A stretch of 64,000 nt of DNA from Arachis hypogaea. Lineage: Eukaryota > Streptophyta > Magnoliopsida > Fabales > Fabaceae. The notes beneath the pieces are model-generated. The model was not told where the DNA came from and made no database searches. It saw nothing but the letters and a program-made list of their open reading frames with translations. Below, one piece after another: positions 11,362 through 23,568 of the stretch (position 1 is its first letter; every line of letters begins with the position of its first letter). The stretch lies in NCBI RefSeq assembly GCF_003086295.3, contig NC_092054.1:56459546-56523545 (forward strand), written 5' to 3'. A program made the position numbers and the translations under genes.

Positions 11362-13096
11362 CAACACCAAACTTAAACCTTGCTTGTCCCCAAGCAAGAA
11401 AAGAATCATGCAATAAAGATTGACAATCCAAGGCAAGAAGAATAGCAACTCAATGTTCATGGTAAGCTAGTTTTCTAAGCATGCTACAATCACAAAAGAA
11501 ATGTAAATGATTGATGCTTCCATCTAGCTCAATTTATGAAATCTTTTTCTTATATTTCTTCCTTGAAACAAGCTTTTGATTTTCTTATTAGCTTCTCCTT
11601 TTGGGTGCTTTGCCCCATGAGTTGATAACAAAGCTACGACTTCTAAATGCTTTGTTTTCAAGTATTACCACTTGATACATAAGCACCACAAGCATTTGAT
11701 TAGAGGACTTCATTAAGCTCATTTTTCTTTTCTTTTCTTGACTCTCTAATCATTGATGCTCAGAGCCTTGAGCTTTGAGGGAGTGCTTTTTGCACTTTGA
11801 GCCTAACCTTGACTTCTAAGTGTTTTGTTTTCAAGCATTTGGCTTGATACATAAACACCACAAGCACTTAACAAATAAATTGCCATTGGTACTCAGAGCC
11901 TTCAGCTTTCTCATTCTTTCCCTTTTTCTTTTCTTGCTCTTTTTTGCTTTTTCTTTCAAGGTTTTCATGATTTTCAAAAAATGTACTAGATAAAAACTTC
12001 AATTAAATAAAATCCAATGCAATTGAGCAACAATTAATCATACTAGCTTTCCAATACTTTTATGCACATGCTAAAATCTTCTTTAATGCCTTGTTTGTTT
12101 ATGATCATGATACTTTGTTGCTTTTGAATTCACAAAACTCAAGTTGGTAATCATAATGACACAGCACCATGTTGCAAATTAGAAATCAAACTATGCCTTT
12201 TCATACACACATGCATACAGAGAAGGTAAAGACAATCATGCAGTTTATAGTGCTTGAAACAAATGAGAGGAAAAGGAACTTTACAACCTTGTAGTTCATC
12301 TTCTCTATTGTTGTCATTTTCCTCTCATTCTCCTCCTTCCCATACCAAACTCAGAGTGCTTGCTCATCCTCAAGCAACTATTAGAACCGTGGCTATGGGG
12401 CTAAGATGGATCATGAATGTCTTACACAAGAAATGTTAGTAGTACATGTGTTTCAAGCAAGCAAAATTAAAGATAATAATCAAGGCACAAGAGACAGAGA
12501 CATTGTGATTGCAAGCTTAAGAAGGTGAGCATAATACTTTGCATAAAGAATAAGTGGCACACCAAACTTAGTGTGACACTTTCACTTGGAATCAATGCAA
12601 GTATCCAGTAAAGATTTGAAGCAAATTGTGTTGCATAGCAACACCAAACTTAGAATGCAATCCTATGTCAATTTATTTGAACTAAAACTAAACAAAAGAG
12701 ACTGTTATATGTTAAATACAATCACCAAATGAAGAATCTGTTATGAATAAGGATGTCTTGGTGATGTATGAACAAAAACAGTTAATGAAGGAAAGCATTA
12801 AAAACAAGTAAATAAATGAAACAAAGAGAAAACAAAAATTATCCAACTAAGAAGAAAAATAACACTGTAAAAGGCAATATGATTATGCAGACAAGTGATG
12901 TTGCTGGATTCATTACATAGAAAATTAAGTGGCACACCAAACTTAGAATCTTAGCGTGACACTTCATGTAGAATTGATGCAATCATCCAAACGGGATTGA
13001 AAACAATTGTTGCAAGGCAACACCAAACTTAGAATGTGATCATATGCCAATTTATTGAAATTTAAACAATGCAAGGAGAAGAAATGTACCTACTGT
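11362..13096 (-). other. E internal region 1, non-coding 3' half
   Basis: No coding frame is supported. On the minus strand this is the stretch between ORF1 and the 3' LTR. It contains five copies of a CTAAGTTTGGTGTTG-like motif (plus-strand view CAACACCAAACTTAG at 11362, about 12558, 12639, about 12933 and 13018). The first copy directly adjoins the LTR, where the polypurine tract should be. Confidence 0.7.
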
Positions 13097-14117
13097 CTAC
13101 CTGTTCTTTACTTTCTTCCTTTTCTTCCAATTTGTTAAGAGAAATGACTTCAAAGGAGGAGAAGTTTCAGCTACTGTCCCTTGCCTTGGCCTTTCCTCAG
13201 CAAGCTTCCTTTTGCAAATGGCTTGATTGATCTTGCTTGCTGGATCAGGGACAGGATTGGTGCTCTTGTTAGTTGCCTTCACTTCTTTGAATCCAAGTCT
13301 TGGTTGCTGTGTGATTATTGGAGTTTTGTATTCATCCAGAGCCTTTTGAACTGATGGTTCCATGAACTCCTCCTTCATGTACTTCTCTGCCTCACTTGAG
13401 TTTGGAATGACTTCCTCACTTTCTTGCTCCTCCACTTCCTCTTTTACACTCAACATTTGTTTTAATAGCTTTTTCATTGAGGAGGTTTGTTGATCTTCCC
13501 AACATTTCTTCATCTCCTCTTCATATTTTTCGATCACAGATTCAAGGGAAGTTTGTGAGGGTTGGGAATGTTCATGTTCCTTTATCACCTCAAGAGCAGT
13601 TTCAGGTTCCACTACTTTCACCACCTCTTCTTTTTTGTAATTCACTTGACACAGGACTTGCATTCTTTTTTCATTTCTCCTTCCTTGCATTCATAATTCC
13701 TTCCATCTTTTGAATTTCTAGTTCTTATGGTATTCCTCCTCCTCCGCAAATCTTTTGAGCATGGACTCAATCTTTGAGAGGCTTTGGTTCATGGAAGTTT
13801 GTGTGGTTGGTGAATTTTGACAGAGGCTTTCTGTTGAAGCGTGGTCAAGTGATGATATCTTCGGATGAATATCATATGGAGCACTAGAATTCCCTTCCCA
13901 GCCACCATTAGAGTCATGACTTGTATCATTTTGTGGTGGAGGGAAATATCCCATATGATTTTCTTTCTCATCTTGTGGTTCTGAAGCATAGCTCCATGAA
14001 TTGGAGTGCCCAGAATTTGAAGTTTCTTGGTGATATTCCCAACCACCATTAGAGATTGGTGATGGTGGGTGATATCCCATAAAATTTTGTTTGACCAAAA
14101 GATGAGTTGAACTCCAT
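13097..14117 (-). pseudogene. E ORF1: acidic coiled-coil protein of unknown function
   Basis: The reading starts at ATG 14117 (MEFNSSFG), about 170 bases after the PBS, and needs one frameshift near 14090. It then runs to 13097 with two in-frame stops between 13690 and 13718. The N-terminus is rich in Gly, Pro, Tyr and Asn (NFMGYHPPSPISNGGW). A Ser/Gln part follows, then a helix ending FAEEEEYHKN. The C-terminal half is acidic and likely coiled-coil (SLESVIEKYEEEMKKC, KKLLKQMLSVKEEVEE), with a basic tail (TNWKKRKKVKNR). I see no zinc knuckle and no protease, RT or integrase motif. Position and composition recall ORF1 of B, C, D and G. The function is unknown. Confidence 0.6.
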
Positions 14118-14285
14118 TTGTATTTTATAAACATCAATGAAAATTGAAATCCATGTCATAGAGAAAGAATTTCTTAGTGAGCAATAACTCAAACACCTTG
14201 GTTTCAACTTAGAACAAAGAACAAAAATAAAGAAAATGCTTGATCTAGACTTCTCACCCACTTAATCATTGTTGATCTAAATCAA

Positions 14286-14303
14286 TCCCCGGCAACGGCG
14301 CCA
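14286..14303 (-). other. primer-binding site, E internal region 1 (tRNA-Asp)
   Basis: The minus strand reads TGGCGCCGTTGCCGGGGA, a perfect match to the expected complement of the tRNA-Asp 3' end. It lies six bases from LTR2. Confidence 0.93.
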
Positions 14304-14309
14304 AAAACT

Positions 14310-16242
14310 TGATGGGATATTTTAGCGAAAAAACGAATTTCTCCAAAACACCCAAATCTAACCGGCAAGTGCACCGGGTCGCATCAAGTAATAATAACTC
14401 ATGGGAGTGAGGTCGATCCCACAGGGATTGAAGGATTGAGCAATTTTTGTTTAGTGGTTGATTTAGTCAAGCGAATCAAGATTTGGTTGAGAGATTTGTG
14501 ATTTGCAGAATTTAAATTGCATAGAAAGTAAAGGAAATGGGTGAATTGCATGAAATTAAAGAGAACTGGAATTTAAAGTGCTGAATCTTAAAGAGCAAGA
14601 AATTAAATGGCAGAAACTTAGAACGCAAGAAATGTAAATTGTAAAATCTTAAAGTGCAAGAAAAGTAAATGGCTTGAATTGTAAAGGGAATTGGGAGTTG
14701 GATTTGCAGGAATTAAACAAGGAAAAGTAAATTGCAACAAACAGAGAAATAGAAGATGTCTTGAATCAAACCGGATCTTAAACAGAAAAGTAAATGAGCA
14801 TGGAAAGCAGTAAACAGAGGATGCAAAATTGGAATTCAGATCTCAGGACCCAAGAGACTAGAAAACCAAGTCTAGATCTCAATACCTTCCTAAATCCAAC
14901 AAGAACAATTGCAAAGGAAATTGTAAATTGCAAAAAAAGTAGATGAAGAAGCAAGTAACCAAAACTGAAATTCAATTAAGCAGAAAATTAAACAAGATCC
15001 CAAGGTGAGATTGAAATAGAATTTCTTCAATTCTCCACCCAAAATCCAAGACAAGAAAAATAAAGAGTGCTGGGCAAGAACAAGGAAGAAGAGAGATCAA
15101 TTCTCCTCCCAAATTCTCTTGAATTAAAACAACAATGCTAAGAAAAATAAAAGTGAGCTCTAAGCAAAATTCAAAAGAAAGCTATTCTGAAAAACTAAAA
15201 GGGAAGCTCCCCGAAAAACTTGAATTCTATCCTATTTATACACTTTCTTCAAATGATCTTCAAGCCTTGAGTTGGGCCTTTGCTCTTGGTGGAATTGGAT
15301 TGAGAGAGGCCTTGGTTGATTGCTCTTGGAGTTTGGAGAGGAACCAAAGTGAACCAATTGAACCGGGTTGAAGTTTTGCAAAAGTTTGAGTAAAAGTTTG
15401 AGGCTAATTTTTACTCTAACTTTTACTATCAGCCTCCATGCTTTGCTGCTATCCACGTTGGGGCAAAAGTTAGGGGTCTAACTTTTGCTCCAACGTTGGC
15501 CTCCTTATGTGTACTTATGGCGCCAACGTTAGCCCAAAAGTTAGAGGCTAACGTTGGCGCAAACTTTTGCTCCCCCTTTGTATTGTTCATGTGCCAACGT
15601 TAGCCCAAAAGTTAGAGGCTAACGTTGGCGCAAACTTTTGGTGGCTAGGGGGTGTTTTTCTCATGCCAACGTTAGCCACAAAGTTAGGGGCTAACGTTGG
15701 CGCAAACTTTTGGTGCCTAGGGGGTGTTTTTCTCATGCCAACGTTAGCCACAAAGTTAGGGGCTAACGTTGGCGCAAACTTTTGGTGCCCAGGGAGTAAC
15801 TTTCATGTGCCAATGTTAGCCCAAAAGTTAGGGGCTAACGTTGGGGCTAACTTTTCACCCAAAAGTTTGTGCAAAAGTTTGAGGCTAACTTTTGGTCCAG
15901 CTTTTTGCTTCCTGGTTCATTTTCACTTATTCCATTGTCCTCTCTTTACTCCTAGACATTCCTTCTTGCTTCAACCTTTCTCCAAGCTTTCTTCACCTAT
16001 CATTAATCAACCAAACACATCAAAGCTATGCTTAAAATCATGAGATATTCATTTTATCATAATATGTGACAATTATAGCATAAAACCTCATGAAATAGCA
16101 TGAATTCATACATGGTTGATTCAATCAAAGGAAGCATGAAAATCTACCCAAATTTGCTTACTTGTAGCTCAAGAAAGTGCACAATTCAAGTGAAAACAAA
16201 AGAAAAAGACTAGTGAAACTAGGCTAAGATGACTTGTCATCA
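14310..16242 (-). repeat. E LTR2 (middle)
   Basis: The ends are TGATGGGATA (14310) and TTGTCATCA (16242), 1933 bases. It diverges clearly from LTR1 and LTR3 and lacks a segment they share (about 10320-10850 in LTR1). It is therefore an older or different copy captured between them. PBS 1 is on its left and a PPT-like sequence on its right, so it serves as 5' LTR of internal region 1 and 3' LTR of internal region 2. Confidence 0.88.
15455..15880. repeat. tandem hairpin array in E LTR2
   Basis: About five units each contain CCAACGTTAGCC, an 11-base core AAAAGTTAGGG-like, and GGCTAACGTTGG. The arms are perfectly complementary over up to 12 bases. Units are separated by variable text such as CGCAAACTTTTGGTG. 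Shorter relatives occur in LTR1 and LTR3, with one more full hairpin unit in LTR3 than in LTR1. Confidence 0.88.
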
Positions 16243-18182
16243 CAACACCAAACTTAAAGCTTGCTTGTCCCCAAGCAAGAAATGAATTATGCTCATCGGT
16301 TCTTTCATTTAAGATGGATTGAAGAACAACTTGTCAGGTCCTGTGAGTGAAGTGATCAAATGTCAGTGGGGTGAACTCTAAATCATATGCTCATGCAAGG
16401 GTTTCAGTGCTCACTAGTCCTCACATATTGGGAGTCTTAGGTCTTAGGATTTTCATCCAAATGGTATCATGGAGATCTCTTTATATGTAGTCACCTTGAA
16501 GCAGCTTATAGTTTCTGTGCTTTGGCCTCGACTCTAAGTGTCATGTCTCAAAGCGGCTCTTTAGATAAGCTTTCAATCAATACTCCTAAACCAGTTGGTT
16601 TTAAGGTATTAGGTGTTGAAGCACCCCTAAGGATTTACTTGCTCAAGCCTCTTTCTTTGACACAACTCAACCACAAGCATTTTACTAGGCTAACAACTCT
16701 TTGAGTCATTGTTTCTTCTTTCTTTTCTGCCTAGTAATTGATGCTCAGAGCCTTGGGCCATGTTCTTTTTTTGTCTTTGTATTTTCTTTTCTTTCTTTTG
16801 TTTTGTTTGCTGCTTCTTGGATCAATAAGTTTTTGAGAATCTCCACAATACTTCTTTGAACTTCATGTCCCGCCTATGAGCTCCCATGCAAGTTTTCACA
16901 AGCATGCAACCTCAATACATTATCATACAACTAGAACCACCACTTCTCCTAATCTTTTGCTTGCCTCAAAATTGTTTAATTCCTCAATCCTTCTTTTCAA
17001 AGAACTTTCATGTGATGCATTTTTGAACATTGAGTGCAAACAAGTTTTGAAGAGAAAAATGTTGTGAATGATCAAGCATCTTGCTTATTGAATTACAGAA
17101 AAACTATGCTATGCAGATAGATAATCAGGGAAACTAAACCACTCTCAATCATAGCAGTGTTTGATGTAAGATAATCACTTAACGATACAACCTTTTGGAG
17201 TTCGCTTGCTTCACTCCTCATCATCATCATTACTGATCCACACATTCCTCTTTCATTTTTTTGTTGATGATGCTTAATCCTCCCAAAGGCTTATATGATG
17301 CTCTGTAATGATATTGAAAGTTGCTTGTTCCCCAAGCACTTGGAAACAATGGTTAGTCTGGCTGATTTATTTATAGGCTTTTGAACTTACTTTGGTGTGG
17401 GAACACCAAACTTAGTACCTTGCCAATAGTTTTCATGCATCAAATTAACCATGTGTGATAATTTTTTTTCTTTTCTTCTTCTTTTTTAAAAGCAATAAAA
17501 CTGAAAACTAGGAAACAGCAGAATGGTTAACTAGTTCATCCAACATGCTTGAAGCCAGCATTATGCAGAGAGTGAGAATGTGTTTTATAATGGGATTTTG
17601 GTGAAACACCAAACTTAGAATCCTGCATTCTCCTTTAGATTGTTTTGGTGTGCAACACCAAACTTAGCTTCTTGCATTATAGATAAAACTAATTAACCTT
17701 TTTATTAAAATAGTTATGAACAGAAAACTACCTCAGGTTGGGTTGCCTCTCAACAAGCGCTCTTTTATTGTCACTAGCTTGACATCTTGCTCTTTGATTA
17801 TGGAGGCTGGAAATCATAATGCCTCAGTTTTTCTCCTCTTGCTGTAGGATTCCTTTCCTCCATGACCTGCACAATCACAAACAATCCAAATGAAAATTGG
17901 ATATTCTCATGCCAGAATGTAGTCAGAGGATTAGTTGACACCATGTGTCAAACAGTTGGTAAACTTGAGAGATTAATGAACGAAAATCACTACTCTCGTT
18001 TATTTATCAAGCTATGAGAATCATATTCAGCAAGATAAACCAAGAAAACTTCACTCTATTGCTAAAGTGAGGTTTCAATTAGCTCAGGCAAAAATTCAAA
18101 CAGTTAGTGTGTCAGTCAAAAATTAAAGAAAAAGTGCTTGATCTAAATTGCCATCTCACTTAATCATTGTCAATCTAATCAA
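16243..18182 (-). other. E internal region 2, ORF1 deleted
   Basis: This 1.9 kb region has a PBS on its right and a PPT-like sequence on its left but no credible coding frame. Four copies of the CAACACCAAACTTA motif occur at 16243, 17402, about 17604 and 17653 (plus view). A hairpin-like sequence at 17736-17757 (GTTG-CCTCT-CAAC core) resembles the post-ORF hairpin of the other elements. It lies only about 430 bases from the PBS, so ORF1 has been lost. Confidence 0.65.
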
Positions 18183-18200
18183 TCCCCAGCAACGGCGCCA
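18183..18200 (-). other. primer-binding site, E internal region 2 (tRNA-Asp, one change)
   Basis: The minus strand reads TGGCGCCGTTGCTGGGGA, one C-to-T change from the tRNA-Asp match. It is six bases from LTR3. Confidence 0.9.
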
Positions 18201-18206
18201 AAAACT

Positions 18207-20515
18207 TGATGGGATATTTTTGTGGAAAAACAAATTTCTCCAAAACACCCAAATCTAACCGGCAAGTGCACCGAGTCGTATCAAGTAATAAAACTCACGG
18301 GAGTGAGGTCGATCCCACAGGGATTGATGGATCAAGCAACTTTAGTGGGTGATTAGTTTAGTCAAGCTAACATTTGTGTGATAATTGATGCAGCAGAAAG
18401 TAAATGACAAGGAAAATTAAAGTGCAGAAAGTAAATTGGACAGTAACTTAAAGAACAAGGAAGTAAAATAGCAAGAATCTTAAATTGCAAGAAAAGTAAA
18501 TTGCATGAAAGTAAAGGAGACTGGGTGCAGGAAAATTAAATGAAAGCAGTAAATCAAAGCTTAGAACAATTGCAAGGAAATTAAAATTGCATGAAAAGTA
18601 AATTCAGATCACAGTGGCTCAAATGTAAAATGCAGAGGAACAAAAGTGCTGGAAAGTAAATTGGGAACAAGGAGATCAGAGAGCAAAGTGACTGTGCTTA
18701 ATTTGCAGAAATTTAAAAGGATGTTGAAGATCTCAGGAGTGGATCCTTCCTTGATTCAACAAGAGAAAAGTTGCAGAGAATTAAAAAAAGATTGCAGAAG
18801 AAGTAAAGAGAAGTTGCAAATAGAGAATGAAAACATAATTCCTTCCAATCTCTATTCAAGATTCAAAACAGAAAATGAAACTCAGAGAGAGAGCTCTGTA
18901 TTCCTAATGCTCCCTAGTGGAGCTCGCCTCCCTCCTCTCTATTCGGGCTTACTTTCTAAAATGAGAATGATGCCTTATATAGGCATTTTTACAAAAAATG
19001 AAAATGAAATTCAAAACAAATTACAATTAAAATGAAATTTCTATTCTAACTATCTCTTGTGCCTTTGAGTGATGATAATGGGCCCTTGCTCTTGATGGAA
19101 TTGGGTTGATAGAGGCCTTGGTTGATTGCTCTTGGAGTTGGAGAGAGAACCGAATTGAACCGGGTTGGAATCATGAAAGCTTGAGTAAAAGTTGGAGTAA
19201 AAGTTAGGGTCTAACTTTTGCTCCAACTTTTCACATCAGCACCCTTCCTTGCTGATACCAACGTTGGGGCAAAAGTTAGGGGTCAAACTTTTGCTCCAAC
19301 GTTGGCCCCCTTGTGTGCATGTATGGGGTGCTACTTTGTCCTCTTGTCAACGTTGCCAATTTCATGCCAACTATAGACTATTATATATGGTTGGAAAGCT
19401 CTGAATGTCAGATTTCTAACCCAATTGGAATCACCTCAATTGGACATCTACAACTCAAGTTATGCTCATTTGAAGAGGACAAGGTTGCTGGCTTTGGTGT
19501 GCAGCGTTTGAGGCGACGTTTGCCTCAAACGTGGTCGAAAACGCCAGTTCTGGAGGCTCAAACATATTGTCCACCCCATTCTATTATACATTGTTGGAAA
19601 GCCCTGGATGTCTACTTTCCAATGCTGTTGGGAGCACATCATTTGGAGCTCTACAGCTCGAGTTATACTCCGTCGAAGGTGCAGAGGTCAGTTGGCCTCA
19701 CTGCAGGTTGCCACCATGTTCGTTTATGCTCATTGCGGGGCAGTTTTCTTCCTCAATTTTAGTGTCCACCATACAGTGCCATATATGATTGGAAAGCTCT
19801 CGATTCCTACTTTCCATTGCTTTTTGAATCACCTCATTTGGAGCTCTGTAGCTCAAGTTATTCTTGTTGGAAGTATACCCCTTGCACACTCATGGCGCCA
19901 ACGTTAGCCAAAAAGTTAGGGGCTAACGTTGGCGCAAACTTTTGCTAGCCCAGGGAGTGTTTTTCATGTGCCAACGTTAGCCAAAAAGTTAGGGGCTAAC
20001 GTTGGCGCAAACTTTTGCTCATCCAGGGAGTGTTTTTCATGCCAAAAGTTAGCCAAAAAGTTAGGGGCTAACTTTTGCTCCAGCTTTTGCCCAAAAGTTA
20101 GCCAAAAAGTTTGGGGCTAACTTTTGGTCCAGCTTTTTGCTTCCTGGTTCATTTTCAATTAATCCAAAAGTTTGAGCTAAAGTTTGAGGCAAACTTTTGC
20201 TCAAACTTTTTGTTCTCTCTTCCTCCTAGCCATTCCTTCTTGCTTCATCCTTTCTCCAAGCTTTCTTCACCTATCATTAATCAACCAAACACATCAAAGC
20301 TATGCTCAAAATCATGAGATATTCATTCTTTCATAATATGTGACAATTATAGCATAAAACCTCATGAAATAGCATGAATTCATACATGGTTGATTAAATC
20401 AAAGGAAACATGAAAATCTACCCAATTGGCTTGCTTATGGCTCAAGAAAGTGCATAAAACCTATTGAAAACAAATGAAAAAGCATAGAAAAACATGACAT
20501 GGTGACATGTCATCA
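18207..20515 (-). repeat. E LTR3 (outer, 5' LTR of composite)
   Basis: This 2309-base LTR is nearly identical to LTR1, including the internal open frames. Differences are scattered single bases and extra hairpin units around 19965-20110. The near identity marks LTR1 and LTR3 as the youngest pair. It ends at 20515 with ATCA, followed by TATAC and the continuation of F. Confidence 0.9.
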
Positions 20516-21132
20516 TATACTTTCCAATGCGTTTAGAAGAGCATCATTTGGAGCTCTACAGCTCAAGTTACACTTCTTAGAATATGAAGAGGTCAGCTAG
20601 CCTTACTGCAGGTTGATACCATGTTCATCTTTGCACTTTTGGGGAAGATTTTCTCCCTCAAATTTAGTGTCCACCATGTAGTTCCATATATACATGGAAA
20701 GCTCTGGATTTCTACTTTCCAATGTCATTAGAATCACCTCATTTGGAGCTTTGTGGCTCAAGTTATTCTTGTTTGAAGAATACATGGTCAGGCTGCCAGG
20801 TGAGATGTTGCCCACGTTAGTGGCACTAACGTGGCCACTAACGTAGGCCTTCTTTGCTTCTCTCAAGTTAGTGGTGTTAACGTCACCACTAACTTCCCAT
20901 GCTGCCTCCTTCTTCAACGTTAATGTCCATGTTAGTAGCATTAACGTGGCCACTAACGTGGGCTTCCTTGGCCTTCGACCACGTTAATGGTATTAACTTC
21001 ACCATTAACGTCACATGCTCTCCATTCTTCACGTTTGTGCCATTAACTTTGCCACTAACTTGGCTCATTCTCCTTTTGTCCACGTTAGTGCCCACGTTAG
21101 TGGCACTAACGTGCCCACTAACGTGGGTCTTC
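20516..21132 (-). repeat. solo LTR F, piece 2 of 3
   Basis: This is the continuation of F after E. The text around the E insertion (TTTGGAAAGCCC before, CTTTCCAATGCG after) matches the equivalent uninterrupted place in the E LTRs. From 20808 to 21127 it holds an array of words such as CACGTTAGTGGCACTAACGTG, each self-complementary about GTTAGTGGCACTAA. It is cut at 21132 by G; its last five bases, TCTTC, are the left copy of G's target duplication. Confidence 0.85.
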
Positions 21133-22706
21133 TGATAAACCCCATTTTTAGAGTTTATCTTGTGCTTAATTGAGTGGATTTTATCCACTAAACTCACACT
21201 TATTCATATGAATCGCATGTTTTACATTTCCCTTCCTAATTTTGTGCTATGAATGAAAACATGCTTCTTTGGCCCTAAATTTGCTATGTTTAATCCTCTC
21301 TTATTACCATTCGATGCCGTGATATGTTTTTTAAGTGCTTTCAGGGTTTATAAGGCAGGAATGGCTTAGAGGATGGAAAAGAAGCATCCAAAAGTGGAAG
21401 GAATACAAGAAATTGAAGGAATTGCAAAGCTGTCAGGCCTGACCTCTTCGTACTAAATCGATCATAACTTGAGCTACAGAAGTCCGAATGAGGCGGTTCC
21501 AGTTGCATTGGAAAGCTAACATCCGAGGCTTCAATGATATGCAATTTTCCATAGTTGTCATGCTTTTAGGCGACACGCACGTGTGGGTCACGCGTATGAG
21601 TGACCTTGCGAGAGTTCAGCAACGCGTACGCGTGACAGAGCCACGTGCTGTACATATCAGAAAATGTTGGGGGCAATTTTTGGGCTGTTTTTTGGCCCAG
21701 TTTCAAGCCCGAAAAACACAGATTAGAGGCTGCAGAGTGGGGAAATCACATTTATACATTCAACAACACAACTTTCATTCACAACATTTTAGGTTTTAGA
21801 TGTAGTTTCTAGAGAGAGAGGCTCTAGGTTTTAGGATTTTAGGTTTAGCTATTTTCAATTTTAGATTTCTACTCTATTCCAATTTAGGTTTCTTCTACTC
21901 TTATTTGTTATAGTATTTTGGTTTATTTTATCTCTCTTGTTGATTTCTTTATTTTCCCAATTTAGTTTATGAACTCCATGTTAGATTCAATTTCTATTTA
22001 ATGCAATTTAAGGTATTTTATATTAATGATTGCTTTATTTTATTTGTGTTATTGATGCTTACAATTGGTTGTTTGGATTTTATTGTCTCTTATTGTTTTT
22101 CTATGCTTTTATGTTGTGCCTTCCAAGTGTTTGATAAAATGCTTGGTTGGATTTTAGTGTAGATTTCTCTCCTTTTGGCTTTGGTTGAGTAATTGAAGAC
22201 TCTTGAGTTATCAAACTCTCTTGTTGATTGATAATTGAAAGTTGCTAGTTGATTTGAGTTCCACTAACTCTAGTCTTTTCATAGGAGTTGACTAGGACTT
22301 GAGGAATCAAATTGATTCATCCACTTGACTTTCCTTCATAGTTAGAGGTTAACTAAGTGGGAGCAATGGACAATTGATGTCACAATTGACAAGTATAGCT
22401 AGGATAGGACTTCTAGTTCTCATACCTTGCCAAGAGCTTTATTAGTTAATAGTTTAATTCTTGCAATTTTTTTCCTTGTTCCTTATTTCAAAAACCCAAA
22501 AAGATACAATCTCATAACCAATAATAACTACACCTCCCTGCAATTCCTTGAGAGATGACTCGAGGTTTAAATACTTCGATTTAATTTTATTGGGTTTGTT
22601 TTAGTGACAACCAAATTTTTTTATGAAAAGATTATTGTTGGTTTAGAATCTATACTTGCAACGAGAATTTATTGTGAATTCTTTACTAGCAAAAATCCGT
22701 TCATCA
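21133..22706 (+). repeat. 5' LTR of G
   Basis: 1574 bases, starting TGATAAACCCCA and ending CCGTTCATCA. It contains the CATTCGATGCCGTGAT block at 21308-21324, a short array with the word ACGCGTACGCGT (about 21570-21640), and a U5 hairpin at 22561-22578 (CGAGG...CTTCG with one G-T pair). Its last 664 bases match 50396-51060 closely. Confidence 0.92.
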
Positions 22707-22709
22707 AAA

Positions 22710-22727
22710 TGGCGCCGTTGCCGGGGG
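22710..22727 (+). other. primer-binding site of G (tRNA-Asp)
   Basis: Starts TGGCGCCGTTGCCGGGG, three bases after the LTR; 17 of 18 bases match the tRNA-Asp complement. Confidence 0.92.
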
Positions 22728-22863
22728 ATTGCAAACATGTGCCTTATTATTGGTTATTGTGAATATTGTGAATAATTTTGCCTTTTCGTTTCTTTGTTAG
22801 TGTTTCTAGTTTTAGGAGTCTATTTTCATTAATTCTTATTAGTTTTTGTTTTTACTTGCTACT

Positions 22864-23568
22864 ATGAATTCTTACCCCTTTGGCTACGAGTTTGTTTCAA
22901 ATTATGTTGTAAGGAATGGAAGCTATAATAAGAACATGCATCAAGGTTGGAACAATAAAAGATGGGAGGAGCCACAAGAATTTGATCAACCCTCTTGGAA
23001 ACAACCCCCTTCAATCTGCCATGAACAACAACCATTCTATGATGCATCCCAAGGCCGTGGTTATGGTGGACCTTTTCGTGACAACCAACCTCTACCAAAT
23101 TACTATGAGCAAGACCCATTCCATGGTGCGTACCAAGACGATGGATATGATGGACCCCCTTGTAGTTACCAACAAGCCCTACCATATGCCTATGAACCCC
23201 TTCCTCAACATAGCTTTGAATCACCATACTCACAAGCCCCCTACTATCAAACACCATCATATGATCCTAACCCATATCCACCATATCAACCACCCTATGA
23301 GTCATATGAACCATACATAGAACCACCCCAATTACTCCCAAGAACCACCACCTCCGTATACACCATATCCATATCCATCAATCCAAGAGCCTTGTGGTCC
23401 TACTTATGATATCCAAGCGGAACAAGAGTCAAGGGATCGTCTCAAGAAAACAGTGGATCAATTTCATGCAACCCTTCATCAATTGGACCGAGTGATAAGC
23501 CGAATAGCACCCGAAGCTCTCATGGCTAAAGAATCTCAACTTGAGAACAAGGAATTAAAGTGTGTTGT
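22864..23568 (+). pseudogene. G ORF1, N-terminal part (Pro/Tyr/Gln-rich), cut by A2
   Basis: The ATG at 22864 follows a pyrimidine-rich leader about 140 bases after the PBS. The N-terminus, MNSYPFGYEF, lines up with MNSHPSRFEF in B and C. It continues with NMHQGWNNKRW and a long Pro/Tyr/Gln-rich region (PYQPPYESYEPYIEPP). A frameshift near 23340 moves the frame. The second frame reads into a coiled-coil segment (SRDRLKKTVDQFHATLHQL) homologous to RLKETVDQLQTTLYQ in C. The gene stops at the A2 LTR. No zinc knuckle or pol motif is present. The function is unknown. Confidence 0.75.

Larger units (their letters stand above)
9174..20515 (-). mobile_element. E: head-to-tail composite, LTR-internal-LTR-internal-LTR
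   Basis: Three LTRs (9174-11361, 14310-16242, 18207-20515) alternate with two internal regions. Both internal regions have a tRNA-Asp PBS beside the LTR on their right, so both read on the minus strand. The outer LTRs are nearly identical; the middle one is shorter and divergent. The flanks are TATAT (9169-9173) and TATAC (20516-20520), a target duplication with one change. The sequences outside join into a continuous F LTR. No gag-pol is present, so the element is non-autonomous. Such arrays usually arise by unequal recombination between related copies. Confidence 0.88.
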
